From: UBA1213 sp051880775
Lineage (GTDB): Bacteria; Bacillota; Clostridia; Oscillospirales; Acutalibacteraceae
Length of the DNA: 64,000 bases
Direction: 5' to 3'
Assembly (NCBI GenBank): GCA_051880775.1
Contig: JBJEOP010000030.1
Location: 1 to 64,000, forward strand
Under the pieces are notes generated by a model that was given only the letters and a program-made list of their open reading frames with translations, had not been told where the DNA came from and did not search any database. Position numbers and translations under genes: made by a program. Within the stretch, counting starts at the first letter, position 1, and the number at the start of each line of letters is the position of its first letter. Shown piece by piece: positions 46,230-55,677 of this stretch.

Positions 46230-47540
46230 TCATTTAAGCAAAGTTTTTATATTTTCAAGTTCAGCCAATGCCCTGTGCGAATATGCCGCCGCTCTCTCTC
46301 TTTTATCTCTTATATGTTCCGAAAGCGGTGGAAGTATTCCCATATTTGCACCCATAGGCTGAAAATCGGTTACGGTAGGATTGCTGATATATCGTGACAA
46401 CGCCCCAATCATATTCATCTCTGACAGCGTTACCGTTTCTTCGTCTTTAAGTCGTTTTACGGCGTTTATTCCTGCCATCATTCCCGACGACGCCGACTCC
46501 ATATACCCCTCAACACCCGTCATCTGACCCGCAAAAAATATTTTTGAATTTGACTTCATCGAATAATCGGCGTTAAGAACCCTCGGAGAATCAAGGAATG
46601 TATTTCTGTGCATTACGCCGAAACGGACATATTCGGCGTTTTTCAGTGCCGGTATCATTCCAAAAACACGCTTTTGTTCAGGGAATTTCAGGTTTGTCTG
46701 AAAGCCTACAAGATTGTACATTGTTTTGTCGGAATTTTCGGTTCTGAGCTGTAAAACTGCCCACGGTCTGTGACCTGTTCGTGGGTCACGCAGTCCGACA
46801 GGCTTCATAGGTCCGAAACGCAGGGTATCAAGTCCACGCTGTGCAAGAATTTCAACAGGCATACAACCCTCGTAAACCTTCGGATTCTGAACATCAACAT
46901 CGTGCCGTTCCGCACGTTCCGCCGAAACAAGCTCCCTGTGGAAATTTTCATATTCCTCCTTGTTCATCGGGCAGTTGATATATGCGTCATCTCCGCCTTT
47001 GTCATAGCGTGAGGCGGTAAATGCACAATCCATATCAATGCTTTCAGCGGTAACGATAGGTGCGGCGGCATCAAAAAAGTGCAGTGAACCTCCGCACATT
47101 TCAATAATTCTGTCGGCAAGCTTGTCACTTGTAAGCGGTCCTGTCGCAACAACGGTAATTGCATCGTGCGGAATTTCCGTAACCTCGCTTTCGATAACTT
47201 CAATCAGCGGATTGTTGCGTATTGCGTTTGTTACCATTGACGAAAATTCGTCCCTGTCAACCGCCAACGCACCGCCTGCCGGAACGGCACATTTATCGGC
47301 ACATTCCATAAGCAGTGAGCCTATTCTACGCATTTCTTCTTTGAGAAGTCCTGCCGCACTTTCAATTCTCGCCGCTTTCAGCGAATTTGAACATATCAGC
47401 TCACAAAAGTTATTGCTTTTATGAGCCGCCGTTTTCTTTGACGGCTTCATTTCATACAGCTTTACATTTATTCCACGCTTTGCAATCTGATATGCCGCCT
47501 CGCAACCCGCAAGACCTGCACCAAGTACATTTATATACAT
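46230..47540 (-). CDS. trmFO: Folate-dependent tRNA (uracil-54-C5)-methyltransferase TrmFO
   Basis: 436 residues. The FAD motif VLGAGLAGCEAAYQIAKRGI is at residues 5-24, and the family motif NFCELICSNSLKA near 43. It forms ribothymidine 54 in tRNA using methylene-tetrahydrofolate and FADH2. It lies in the conserved order dprA-topA-trmFO. Confidence 0.96.
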   Translation of the reverse strand: MYINVLGAGLAGCEAAYQIAKRGINVKLYEMKPSKKTAAHKSNNFCELICSNSLKAARIESAAGLLKEEMRRIGSLLMECADKCAVPAGGALAVDRDEFSSMVTNAIRNNPLIEVIESEVTEIPHDAITVVATGPLTSDKLADRIIEMCGGSLHFFDAAAPIVTAESIDMDCAFTASRYDKGGDDAYINCPMNKEEYENFHRELVSAERAERHDVDVQNPKVYEGCMPVEILAQRGLDTLRFGPMKPVGLRDPRTGHRPWAVLQLRTENSDKTMYNLVGFQTNLKFPEQKRVFGMIPALKNAEYVRFGVMHRNTFLDSPRVLNADYSMKSNSKIFFAGQMTGVEGYMESASSGMMAGINAVKRLKDEETVTLSEMNMIGALSRYISNPTVTDFQPMGANMGILPPLSEHIRDKRERAAAYSHRALAELENIKTLLK

Positions 47541-47580
47541 TTTCTTACCTCTGCATCAAAACTCACCTTACGCAAAAATA

Positions 47581-47604
47581 ATTACGCATTACGAATTACG
47601 AATT
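47581..47604. repeat. Intergenic ATTACGCATTACGAATT-type repeat
   Basis: ATTACGCATTACGAATTACG lies between topA and trmFO. It is the same unit as at 38246-38280. Confidence 0.55.
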
Positions 47605-47645
47605 ATATTTTACCATATATTAGCGGTTTTTACAATATAGTATAA

Positions 47646-49739
47646 TTATTCGTTGTTTTCGGCGGCGTCCTTTTCAAAACCGCAGCCCTCTGTCTGACAG
47701 AAAAGCTTTGCTTTTTTGCCTTTTTTCTTAAAGAGCAACCCTCCGCACTGCGGGCATTTTTCGTTTACAGGCTCATACCACGAAACAAAGTCGCAGTTGG
47801 GATAGTTTGAACAGCCGTAAAACAGTCTGCCCTTTTTCGTCTTTTTGACGATAACATCACCGTTGCATTTCGGACAGGGAACACCAGTCTTGTTGACAAT
47901 CTTAACGATATTTTTACAGTCAGGATAACCCGAACAGGCAATGAATTTTCCGTATCTTCCGAACTTTACAACCATAGGCTTTCCGCATTTGTCGCAGACA
48001 AGGTCGGTTTTGTCTTCTTCAAGCTCTATTTTTACGCCTTTCATTTCTTCCTTTGCTTTTTTAAGCGTTTTGTCAAAATCGCCGTAAAAATCAGTGAGCA
48101 ACTGTACCCATTCGCTTTTGCCTTCTTCAACCGTATCGAGATTTTGTTCCATCTGGGCGGTGAATTTTACATTTACTATCTTCGGAAAACGCTCCTCCAT
48201 AAGCTTTGTTGAAACCTCGCCGAGTTCCGTCGGGATAAGGGTTTTGCCCTCACGCTTGACATATTCTCTTGAAGTAATCGTGCTGATTGTTGCCGCATAG
48301 GTTGACGGTCTGCCTATTCCGTATTCTTCGAGTGCCTTGATGAGTGAGGCTTCGGTATATCGTGCAGGCGGCTGTGTGAAATGCTGATTAGGCGTCATTT
48401 CCTTTACTCTGAGGATTGTTCCCGATTCAAGCGTTGGAAGTTCCGATTCCTTTTCATCGTCGGCTGTGTCCTTGCTTTCAACATAAAGGACTGTATATCC
48501 GTCAAAACTTACACGGTAGCCTGATGCTTTAAAAATATAATCGTTCATAGCTATGTCAGCCTGTGTTGTTTTCTGAATACACTCAGCCATCTGACACGCA
48601 ATAAAACGCTCCCATATCAGCTTATAGAGCTTATACTGGTCGCTTGTAAGGCTGTCTTTTATCTGTGACGGTTCAAGGTCAATCATTGTCGGACGGATAG
48701 CCTCGTGTCCGTCCTGTGCGTTAGCCCTTGACTTAAAGTGTCTGTGCTGTGCAGGAACATATTTGTCGCCCCATTTTGCCCTTATAAATGCTTCTGCGGA
48801 ATTAAGAGCGTCCTCCGAGAGTCTTAACGAGTCGGTTCTCATATAGGTAATAAGACCGACTGCACCCATATCCCTGATGTCAATGCCTTCATAAAGCTCC
48901 TGTGCGACCTTCATTGTACGCTTTGACTGAAAGCCGAGCTTTCTTGACGCCTCCTGCTGTAGGGTTGAGGTAATAAAAGGAGGTGCAGGCTGACGCTTTC
49001 TTGTGCCGTGCTTTACCTTTTCAACAACGGGCTGTACGTCCTTTACTGAATCAAGAATCTGCTGTGCCTGCTGCGAGCTTGTAATTTTTATTTTGCCTTT
49101 TCTGTCGCCGTAAAAAGCCGCAGGAAAAGCCTTTCGTTCACCTTTTGGAATGAATTTTGCGTCAATGCTCCAATATTCCTCAGGCACAAACGCTCTTATC
49201 TGTTCTTCTCTGTCAACGATAATTCTCACCGCAACCGACTGAACACGGCCTGCCGAAAGACCTTTTCTTATTTTCTGTGAAAGAAACGGACTGAGCTTAT
49301 AACCGACAAGGCGGTCAAGTATTCTTCTTGCCTGTTGAGCGTTTACCAAGTCCATATCTATTTTTCGGGGTGAACTCATTCCGTTTGTTACGCCGGTTTG
49401 TGTAATTTCGTTAAAGGTTACTCTATTGCTGTCGTTAAGGTCAAGGTTCAGAAGATAAGCAAGATGCCACGAAATAGCCTCTCCCTCTCTATCGGGGTCG
49501 GTTGCAAGATAAACATAGTCGCTTTTTTCCGCAAGTTTTACCAGTTCATCTGCAAGTTTTTCTTTTCCTTTTATTATTTCATATTTCGGTGTAAACTTCT
49601 TTTTTATATCAACGCTGAGTCTGTTGGGGTTAAGATCCCTTACATGCCCCATTGACGCAACAACTTCATATCCTTTGCCAAGATATTTTTTAATTGTTTT
49701 TGCCTTTGCAGGCGACTCAACTATTACAAGTTTTGACAT
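47646..49739 (-). CDS. topA: DNA topoisomerase I
   Basis: 697 residues. An N-terminal TOPRIM domain (LVIVESPAKAKTIKKYLG, then ATDPDREGEAISWHLAYL) is followed by the active-site Tyr in AVGLITYMRTDSLRLS near residue 297. There are three C-terminal zinc ribbons (CDKCGKP, CPKCNGD and CPQCGG, each with a downstream Cys pair). It relaxes negative supercoils. The start has GGAGG upstream. Confidence 0.97.
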   Translation of the reverse strand: MSKLVIVESPAKAKTIKKYLGKGYEVVASMGHVRDLNPNRLSVDIKKKFTPKYEIIKGKEKLADELVKLAEKSDYVYLATDPDREGEAISWHLAYLLNLDLNDSNRVTFNEITQTGVTNGMSSPRKIDMDLVNAQQARRILDRLVGYKLSPFLSQKIRKGLSAGRVQSVAVRIIVDREEQIRAFVPEEYWSIDAKFIPKGERKAFPAAFYGDRKGKIKITSSQQAQQILDSVKDVQPVVEKVKHGTRKRQPAPPFITSTLQQEASRKLGFQSKRTMKVAQELYEGIDIRDMGAVGLITYMRTDSLRLSEDALNSAEAFIRAKWGDKYVPAQHRHFKSRANAQDGHEAIRPTMIDLEPSQIKDSLTSDQYKLYKLIWERFIACQMAECIQKTTQADIAMNDYIFKASGYRVSFDGYTVLYVESKDTADDEKESELPTLESGTILRVKEMTPNQHFTQPPARYTEASLIKALEEYGIGRPSTYAATISTITSREYVKREGKTLIPTELGEVSTKLMEERFPKIVNVKFTAQMEQNLDTVEEGKSEWVQLLTDFYGDFDKTLKKAKEEMKGVKIELEEDKTDLVCDKCGKPMVVKFGRYGKFIACSGYPDCKNIVKIVNKTGVPCPKCNGDVIVKKTKKGRLFYGCSNYPNCDFVSWYEPVNEKCPQCGGLLFKKKGKKAKLFCQTEGCGFEKDAAENNE

Positions 49740-49811
49740 AAAATTTCCTCCGGATATTTATTCTTATTATCTCTTAAAAGTTATTGTTACAACAGGCTGA
49801 ACTCAACACAC

Positions 49812-49859
49812 AAAGCTGACGGTTCGCACAACTCCACACTCCACTCTCCACACTCCACT
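49812..49859. repeat. Intergenic CCACACTCCACTCTCC-type repeat with GCTGAC box
   Basis: AAAGCTGACGGTTCGCACAA is followed by CTCCACACTCCACTCTCC. It ends one base before the dprA stop. It has the same layout as 43468-43505 and 56466-56509. Confidence 0.6.
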
Positions 49860-51098
49860 CTATTTTTTAGTGTATCTTCTGCCTGAATGAACGGAAATAA
49901 GGTCGTTCATTTCAAGCTCCGTAAGTGCTGAAAGAATGTCGTTTATCTTTAAGCCTGTTGCAAGCTTGATGTCATTTACATGAATAGGGGTATCTGAAAT
50001 TGTATGATACACCGACAGAGCGTTTTCTGTCAACAGTCCGTCGGGAATTTTATTTTCTTTCTTTTCATTTGTTGTGGCTTTAACAGTCTGTTTATGCGAT
50101 AAAGTGAGTTCTTTGGGTATTTTTTCGACGTTTGGCAATATTTTCTTTTTTTCGGATTTTGTTCGTATTTTTGATATAGAATCGGGGGTTATCTGAGTAT
50201 CTGAGATATTTTTATCATTATTTTTTTGTTTTTTTGAGTTGTACCAGTCGATTATATTTTCAGCACTGAGAAGTGTTTTTGCACCCTCCTGTATAAGGAG
50301 ATTTGAGCCTGCTGTGCTTTGGCTTTCGATACTTCCGGGAACAGCAAAAACGGTTCTGTTCTGCTTTACCGCCTCTTTTGCAGTAATCAATGCACCGCTT
50401 GTTTTTCCTGCCTCGACAACAACCGTACAGTCCGATATTCCCGAAATAATCCTGTTACGCTTTGGAAAAGTAAATTTTGTCGGCGGATAGTCGGGAGGAT
50501 ATTCGGAAATCAAGGCACCGTGTTTTGAAATTTCATTACGCATATTTTCAAGCGTAGGCAAATAGTTATAGTTTATTCCGCAGCCAAGCACACATACGGT
50601 TTCTCCGCCTGCCTGAATTGCACCGAGATGAGATTGTGTATCAATCCCCATTGCACCGCCGCTGACAACTACCGCACCGCTTTTTGCAAGGTCATAGGCA
50701 AGCGAAAATGCCGCTTTCTTGCCTGTAATGCTTGAATGTCTTGTGCCGACAATAGCCGCAAAAAGACGGTTTTTGTCCGGAATTTTGCCCTTTACATATA
50801 TAACAACCGGCGGCGTCGGTGTTTTTTTCAGTCTTTCGGGGTAATTTTCATCCTGTAAAGAAAATATATGATAACCACGCATAAAACAGTTATTATATAT
50901 TTTCTTTGCAGTATCAAGGTTTTTATCATTCAGCTTTAAAAGCTCTTTATCTATGAAAACTCCGCTGATTTTCAGCTCGTGTTCATCAGCATTATATATA
51001 TGATAAGCGTCCTCAAAAACTTCAAAAATTCTATGAATACGGGGATTATCAACACCAAGACAGCATTGAAGCCATATCCAGAATATATTTTTATCCAT
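49860..51098 (-). CDS. dprA: DNA-processing protein DprA
   Basis: 412 residues. The Rossmann-like DprA core is clear: AIVGTRHSSITGKKAAFSLA near residue 112, VVSGGAMGIDTQSHLGAIQA near 137, and KRNRIISGISDCTVVVEAG near 215. A low-complexity linker precedes a C-terminal winged helix. DprA loads RecA on incoming single-stranded DNA. It sits next to topA. The YifB/ComM-like gene is the only other transformation-linked gene here. Confidence 0.95.
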   Translation of the reverse strand: MDKNIFWIWLQCCLGVDNPRIHRIFEVFEDAYHIYNADEHELKISGVFIDKELLKLNDKNLDTAKKIYNNCFMRGYHIFSLQDENYPERLKKTPTPPVVIYVKGKIPDKNRLFAAIVGTRHSSITGKKAAFSLAYDLAKSGAVVVSGGAMGIDTQSHLGAIQAGGETVCVLGCGINYNYLPTLENMRNEISKHGALISEYPPDYPPTKFTFPKRNRIISGISDCTVVVEAGKTSGALITAKEAVKQNRTVFAVPGSIESQSTAGSNLLIQEGAKTLLSAENIIDWYNSKKQKNNDKNISDTQITPDSISKIRTKSEKKKILPNVEKIPKELTLSHKQTVKATTNEKKENKIPDGLLTENALSVYHTISDTPIHVNDIKLATGLKINDILSALTELEMNDLISVHSGRRYTKK

Positions 51099-51126
51099 TT
51101 ATGTCACTCTCCCCGTTTTTGTAGTT

Positions 51127-51906
51127 TCAGCCCTGCATACTCCACATAAGTATTGCGGCGGCAGCGGCGGCATTAAGCGACTCGGCACGGCCCTTCATAG
51201 GAATTTTCACACGCTTAAAACACGCATTTACAGTTTCATCTTTAAGACCGTTGCCCTCGTTTCCGATAAGCATTACTCCGCCGTCTGAAAAATCAATATC
51301 ATTTATATTTTCGGCGTTATGCGGGGTTGACGCATAAGTTTTTATACCGCTTTTCGTCAGCTGTGATATATATTCGGTAAAGTTTTCGGCAATGATAACA
51401 GGCACTCTGAACACTGCTCCCATACTTCCCCTTACAACCTTTGGCATATAAATATCGCAGCAGTCCTTTGAAAGAATTATACCGTCTGTACCGAGAGCCT
51501 CGGAGGTTCTGAGTATTGTGCCGATATTTGACGGGTCCTGTATATTTTCAAGTGCCGCATAACGCCCCTTATTACTTATTTTATACGATGTTGTCTGTTT
51601 GTCAAGTGTTTTAAAAATACACATAAAGCCCTGCGGTGCCGTTGTGTCTGAAATCTGTTTAAAAAGTTTTTCGCTTATCTCACAGGTTTTTTCGGCTTTT
51701 GATGATATAAGCCGAAAATCCTGCGGATATTTTTCAGCCGCCGTCGGTGTAAAGAGGAAAGCCGTTATTTCAGCACCCGATTCTGCACCGTCACGACAAA
51801 GCCTTACTCCCTCAGCGACAAACTGCTTTTTTTCACGCCTGAATTTTGCACTTGAAATCAGTTTGACCGTTTCCTTTATAAGTTCATTATCTCTGCTTGT
51901 AATCAT
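51127..51906 (-). CDS. TrmH/SpoU-family RNA methyltransferase
   Basis: 259 residues. A substrate-binding N-terminal domain precedes a SPOUT domain with the family motifs NIQDPSNIGTILRTSEALG near 125, LIGNEGNGLKDE near 215 and VKIPMKGRAESLNAAAAAAI near 232. It methylates a ribose in rRNA or tRNA. The target is not resolvable. The start has AAGGA upstream. Confidence 0.92.
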   Translation of the reverse strand: MITSRDNELIKETVKLISSAKFRREKKQFVAEGVRLCRDGAESGAEITAFLFTPTAAEKYPQDFRLISSKAEKTCEISEKLFKQISDTTAPQGFMCIFKTLDKQTTSYKISNKGRYAALENIQDPSNIGTILRTSEALGTDGIILSKDCCDIYMPKVVRGSMGAVFRVPVIIAENFTEYISQLTKSGIKTYASTPHNAENINDIDFSDGGVMLIGNEGNGLKDETVNACFKRVKIPMKGRAESLNAAAAAAILMWSMQG

Positions 51907-51927
51907 AATATTTATCCTTCAAACAAA

Positions 51928-52443
51928 TTATTTCCTGTTTTCAAAAAAATCAGTACATTTATCCTTTATAAGAAGTGCCGTTTGTGAAATCGTCATACCG
52001 TTTTCCTCAACAATAATATCCGCATATTTTTCATATAACGGTACTCTTTCATTATAAAGGTCAAGCAAGCTCTGACCGTCCTTTATTGAAACCCCACGCT
52101 TTGTGAGGTCGCCGAGTCTTTTTTCTATTTCATCATAAGGCAGCTTTATATAGACAACAACGCCGATTTTTCTGAGATGTTCCATTGCCTCTTTACCGTA
52201 AATAACGCTGCCGCCTGTTGCAATAACGGAACGGTCAACCTCGATTGACGCATTAACCTTGTTTTCTATTGCATTAAAGCCGTCCAGACCCTCTTGCTTT
52301 ATTATTTCACTGAGAAGTCTGTTTTCACTCTCCTGAATAAGCAAATCCGAATCCAAAAAACGGTAGCCCATTGTCTTTGCAAGTACAACGCCTATTGTAC
52401 TTTTGCCACAGCCGGGCATCCCGATTAAAACTATATTTTTCAT
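51928..52443 (-). CDS. aroK: Shikimate kinase
   Basis: 171 residues. The P-loop IGMPGCGKSTIGVVLAKTM is at residues 6-24, the shikimate-binding SDLLIQE is near 33, and ATGGSVIYGKEA is near 76. It carries out the fifth step of the shikimate pathway; aroQ of the same pathway is also in this window. It is the first gene after the rplT terminator. Confidence 0.92.
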   Translation of the reverse strand: MKNIVLIGMPGCGKSTIGVVLAKTMGYRFLDSDLLIQESENRLLSEIIKQEGLDGFNAIENKVNASIEVDRSVIATGGSVIYGKEAMEHLRKIGVVVYIKLPYDEIEKRLGDLTKRGVSIKDGQSLLDLYNERVPLYEKYADIIVEENGMTISQTALLIKDKCTDFFENRK

Positions 52444-52568
52444 TTTCCTTCTCCAATTTCTTATTGTATGTTATATATGTATCATTTTTGTTTATAATAA
52501 CGCTTTAACGTGCCGGCATAAGCTGACTTAACCGGCAGCTTATTAACTTGAATGTTTAAAATTAAAAA

Positions 52569-52594
52569 GCACCTAAGAAATGTATCTTAGGTGC
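52569..52594 (-). terminator. Terminator of the infC-rpmI-rplT operon
   Basis: A perfect 10-bp stem GCACCTAAGA/TCTTAGGTGC is followed by TTTTTAATTTT on the minus strand, 16 bp past rplT. Confidence 0.85.
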
Positions 52595-52609
52595 GTCTTT
52601 GCTTAGGAA

Positions 52610-52963
52610 TTATAAAGCAGCCTTTGCCTTTTCTGTAAGAGCTGTGAAAGCCTGAGGATCAGCAATAGCGATTTCTGAGAGCATTTTTCTGTTAAGATTG
52701 ATGCCTGCTTTTTTAAGACCGTTCATAAATGTTGAGTAGTTGATACCGTTTGAACGGCAAGCAGCTGAAATACGGGTAATCCAGAGTCTTCTGAAATCAC
52801 GCTTTTTCTGCTTACGGCCGATATATGCGTAGTTACCACTCTTCATTACGGCTTCTTTCGCCATTTTGAAGTGTTTGCTCTTAGCACCCCAGTAACCTTT
52901 TGCGAGCTTTAAAGTCTTTTTTCTTCTTTTGCGTGTTGCCAACGCACCCTTTACACGTGCCAT
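52610..52963 (-). CDS. rplT: 50S ribosomal protein bL20
   Basis: 117 residues, highly basic, with the L20 signature RDFRRLWITRISAACRSNG near residue 54. In Firmicutes it also represses its own operon by binding the infC leader. Confidence 0.98.
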   Translation of the reverse strand: MARVKGALATRKRRKKTLKLAKGYWGAKSKHFKMAKEAVMKSGNYAYIGRKQKKRDFRRLWITRISAACRSNGINYSTFMNGLKKAGINLNRKMLSEIAIADPQAFTALTEKAKAAL

Positions 52964-53015
52964 TCTATATACCTCCGATAATGGTTAATTTGTTTTGGTC
53001 AAAAATCAGTAAAAA

Positions 53016-53213
53016 TTATTTATAAGGAATGAGCTTCTTGATTGCTACTGCATTTGTCTTGTCAGCTGCAACAGTCTTTCTCAGACCTCTTTTACGCTTT
53101 GTTGTTTTCTTGTTGAGGATGTGTGATTTGTTTGCGTGTCCACGAATTACTTTTCCGTTTTTAGAGAGCTTAAAACGCTTTTTTGCTCCGCTGTGTGTCT
53201 TAATCTTAGGCAT
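53016..53213 (-). CDS. rpmI: 50S ribosomal protein bL35
   Basis: 65 residues, starting PKIKTHSGAKKRFKLSKNGK and rich in basic residues. It is the second gene of the infC-rpmI-rplT operon. Confidence 0.97.
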   Translation of the reverse strand: MPKIKTHSGAKKRFKLSKNGKVIRGHANKSHILNKKTTKRKRGLRKTVAADKTNAVAIKKLIPYK

Positions 53214-53237
53214 TATATTGTCCTCCTTGAAATTGGG

Positions 53238-53756
53238 TTATTTGTTTGTCTTTGGTGCAAGGAACATCAGCATACTGCGTCCCTCAAGCTTTGCAGGCTT
53301 TTCAACAGAAGCAAATTCCTGACAAGCCTCAGCAAATTTGTTCATTATTTCGGTACCGAGTTCGGGATGTCCCATCTCACGGCCTCTGAAACGAATTGAC
53401 ACCTTTACCTTATCACCGCCGCTGATAAAACGCTGAGCGTGTGAAAGCTTCGTGTTAAAATCGTGTGTATCGATATTAAGTGAAAGTCTGATTTCCTTTA
53501 TATCGACAATGTGCTGCTTTTTTCTCGCTTCTTTTTCTCTCTTTGCCTGTTCAAAGCGGTATTTGCCGTAGTCCATAATCTTGCATACGGGCGGCACTGC
53601 CTGAGGGGCAATTTTAACGAGATCAAGATTTTTTGCCGCAGCCTTTTCGATAGCCTGTGACGCTGACATAATTCCGAGCTGTCCACCGTCAGAATCAATC
53701 ACTCTGATTTCCTTATCACGAATTTCCTCGTTAATCTGAAGTTCCTGCTTGCTAAT
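53238..53756 (-). CDS. infC: Translation initiation factor IF-3
   Basis: 172 residues. The preferred start is the rare ATT codon at 53754-53756, with GGAGGTG seven bases upstream. The next in-frame ATG lies far upstream inside the leader hairpin and would add 34 residues unlike any IF-3. The sequence QINEEIRDKEIRVIDSDGGQ, the linker QAKREKEARKKQ and IRFRGREMGHPELG are typical. The ATT start lets IF-3 repress its own translation. The start choice is inferred from the ribosome site and family length. Confidence 0.95.
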   Translation of the reverse strand: MSKQELQINEEIRDKEIRVIDSDGGQLGIMSASQAIEKAAAKNLDLVKIAPQAVPPVCKIMDYGKYRFEQAKREKEARKKQHIVDIKEIRLSLNIDTHDFNTKLSHAQRFISGGDKVKVSIRFRGREMGHPELGTEIMNKFAEACQEFASVEKPAKLEGRSMLMFLAPKTNK

Positions 53757-53811
53757 GTTAAAGCACCTCCAAGTTTCAGTTAATCCCATTATTACCGGGT
53801 AATTATTCAAT

Positions 53812-53847
53812 AAAGAAAAGCACGGTACAGTCGCCGACCGTCCGTGC
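53812..53847 (-). terminator. Leader attenuator hairpin ahead of infC
   Basis: GCACGG (53820-53825) pairs with CCGTGC (53842-53847), with further inner pairing, and TTTTCTTT follows on the minus strand. It lies within the 190-nt leader, between promoter and start. In Firmicutes such a hairpin mediates L20-dependent attenuation. Confidence 0.65.
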
Positions 53848-53952
53848 ATCAACAGCATAACAATACCAAAACAAGTATTGTTAAGAACTATTGACCCGTA
53901 ACAGACGATACTTTACAGGTGAAAGCGTGTGCTTTACTTTGTTGTACTCATA

Positions 53953-53981
53953 TAATATACCACTGTTACGGGCGTATGTCA
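53953..53981 (-). promoter_or_regulatory. Sigma-A promoter of the infC operon
   Basis: TTGACA, a 17-bp spacer and TATATT on the minus strand. It leaves a leader of about 190 nt before the ATT start. Confidence 0.75.
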
Positions 53982-53998
53982 AGGGTTTTCAAAAAAAT

Positions 53999-55411
53999 TT
54001 ATCTGCAAACTCCGAAACAGTCGTCACCGTCGCACTCTGAGTTTTCTGACGGCATATCCGCAAGAGCCGCCTTAATCATAATTGCACATTCAAGTCGTTT
54101 CTTTTCAAGCTCGCAGGAGGTCTTGTGTGATTTGAGAATATTGCCTTCATACTGGAAGTTGTTTGCGTTACAGCCGCCGCTGCAATAGAATTTTGCCCAG
54201 CAGTTCTTGCAGTTTTCCTTTGAATATACGTTTGCCTTTGCGAACATCAGCTTCATATCGTTGTTGAATGTGCCATCGTTAAGGTTACCCATTTTGTACT
54301 CATCGTGTCCGACAAACTGATGACACGGATAAATATCGCCCTGCGGTGTAACGGCAACATATTCGTTTCCGCAGCCGCAGCCACGCAGACGCTTGATTGC
54401 ACAGGGTCCCTGATTGAGGTCAATCATAAAGTGGAAGAAATTGAAATAATCGCCCTTGCGTCTTGATTCGATTATTGTATCTGCAAGGTGTTCATATTCA
54501 TTGAATACTGCCGGCAAATCCTCGCTTTTGATTGAATAATCAAGCTGAGGGTCTGACACGACAGGCTCGATTGAAAGCTGTTCAAAGCCGAGGTTTTTCA
54601 TTTGCATAACGTCATTTGTAAAATCAAGATTATGCTTTGTGAATGTGCCTCTGACATAATAGTCCTTGTCGCCTCTTGACGCAACGAGCTTCTGATATTT
54701 TGGCACAATAGTGTCGTATGAGCCCTTGCCGTTAGGAGTAACACGGAGCTTATCGTTGATTTCCTTTCTGCCGTCAAGCGACAGAACAACATTGGACATT
54801 TCTTTATTGATATAGTCGATTTTTTCGTCATCAAGCAGAAGTCCGTTTGTTGTAATCGTAAAGCGGAAGTTTTTGTTGTGCTGTTTTTCTATGCTTCTTG
54901 CGTATTCAACGGTCTTTTTGACAACATCGAAATTCATCAGCGGTTCGCCGCCGAAAAAGTCAACTTCAAGATTATGTCTTGTGCCTGAATTTGCGATAAT
55001 AAAGTCAATGGCTTTTTTTGCTGTTTCAAACGACATAAGACAGCGACCCTGTCCGAAATCACCCTTTGCGGCAAAGCAGTATTCGCATCTGAGGTTGCAG
55101 TCGTGCGATATGTTTATGCACATTGATTTTATCGGTGCTTTTGTCATCATATCGGCAAACTGTTCATAATCATCGGGTGAAAAGAGCTGACCGTTCTGAT
55201 AAAGTGAGTAAAGTGCCTGATATGTTTCAGTCAAATCGTCTTTATCATATTTTGACGCAAGCTCAGTGTACATTTTTTCGGGCGGCTGTTCGCTCATATT
55301 TTCGTCGCACCAGTCAAGAACATCATAGGCAATATCGTCAAGAATATGAACTGCACCGCTGTGCACATCAAGACATATATTGTATCCGCCGAGTTTATAT
55401 TTGTGTATCAT
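53999..55411 (-). CDS. scfB: SCIFF peptide radical SAM maturase
   Basis: 470 residues. The N-terminal domain precedes the radical SAM motif CNLRCEYC (Cys105, Cys109, Cys112). A GGEPLMNFDVVKKT segment follows near 154. The C-terminal SPASM region holds many cysteines (CGCGNEY, PCHQFVG, CKNCWAKFYCSGGC, CELEKKRLEC). It forms thioether links from cysteine to alpha or gamma carbons of acceptor residues in the SCIFF peptide. It ends a 318-bp gap after the precursor, a gap that contains a terminator and a mobile-looking repeat. The start is ATG with GAGGAG upstream. Confidence 0.95.
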   Translation of the reverse strand: MIHKYKLGGYNICLDVHSGAVHILDDIAYDVLDWCDENMSEQPPEKMYTELASKYDKDDLTETYQALYSLYQNGQLFSPDDYEQFADMMTKAPIKSMCINISHDCNLRCEYCFAAKGDFGQGRCLMSFETAKKAIDFIIANSGTRHNLEVDFFGGEPLMNFDVVKKTVEYARSIEKQHNKNFRFTITTNGLLLDDEKIDYINKEMSNVVLSLDGRKEINDKLRVTPNGKGSYDTIVPKYQKLVASRGDKDYYVRGTFTKHNLDFTNDVMQMKNLGFEQLSIEPVVSDPQLDYSIKSEDLPAVFNEYEHLADTIIESRRKGDYFNFFHFMIDLNQGPCAIKRLRGCGCGNEYVAVTPQGDIYPCHQFVGHDEYKMGNLNDGTFNNDMKLMFAKANVYSKENCKNCWAKFYCSGGCNANNFQYEGNILKSHKTSCELEKKRLECAIMIKAALADMPSENSECDGDDCFGVCR

Positions 55412-55435
55412 TTATTATTCTCCTCGATTTATAAA

Positions 55436-55503
55436 ATGAATTCATAATTCATAATTCACAATTCATAATTATTATGTGAACCGTCGGTTAATCCGCTGAA
55501 ATA
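55436..55503. repeat. Intergenic ATTCATAA-type repeat with GTCGGTTAATCC box
   Basis: TTCATAATTCATAATTCACA units are followed by GTGAACCGTCGGTTAATCCG. It sits just upstream of scfB, beside repeat copy C. Confidence 0.6.
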
Positions 55504-55512
55504 CAGTTTAAT

Positions 55513-55645
55513 ACTGTTTCTCTTTAAAACTGAGGGTACAAATTGCGGGTGCAGGTGTCGCTCACACCTGTCGGGGTCAAGGGCGAGCAGCCCTTGTGGG
55601 GTTTGGGGCAAAGCCACGACATTCGTTACTCAAAAAAGAAACAGT
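55513..55645 (+). repeat. Dispersed repeat element, copy C (most complete)
   Basis: A 133-bp element bounded by an 8-bp inverted repeat (ACTGTTTC at 55513, GAAACAGT at 55638). It holds two internal hairpins, CAGGTGT/ACACCTG and AAGGGC/GCCCTT, and ends TTACTCAAAAAAG. It lies between scfA and scfB. Confidence 0.85.
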
Positions 55646-55677
55646 TTAAAGTTTGAATTACGAAAGAATTAAAACAT

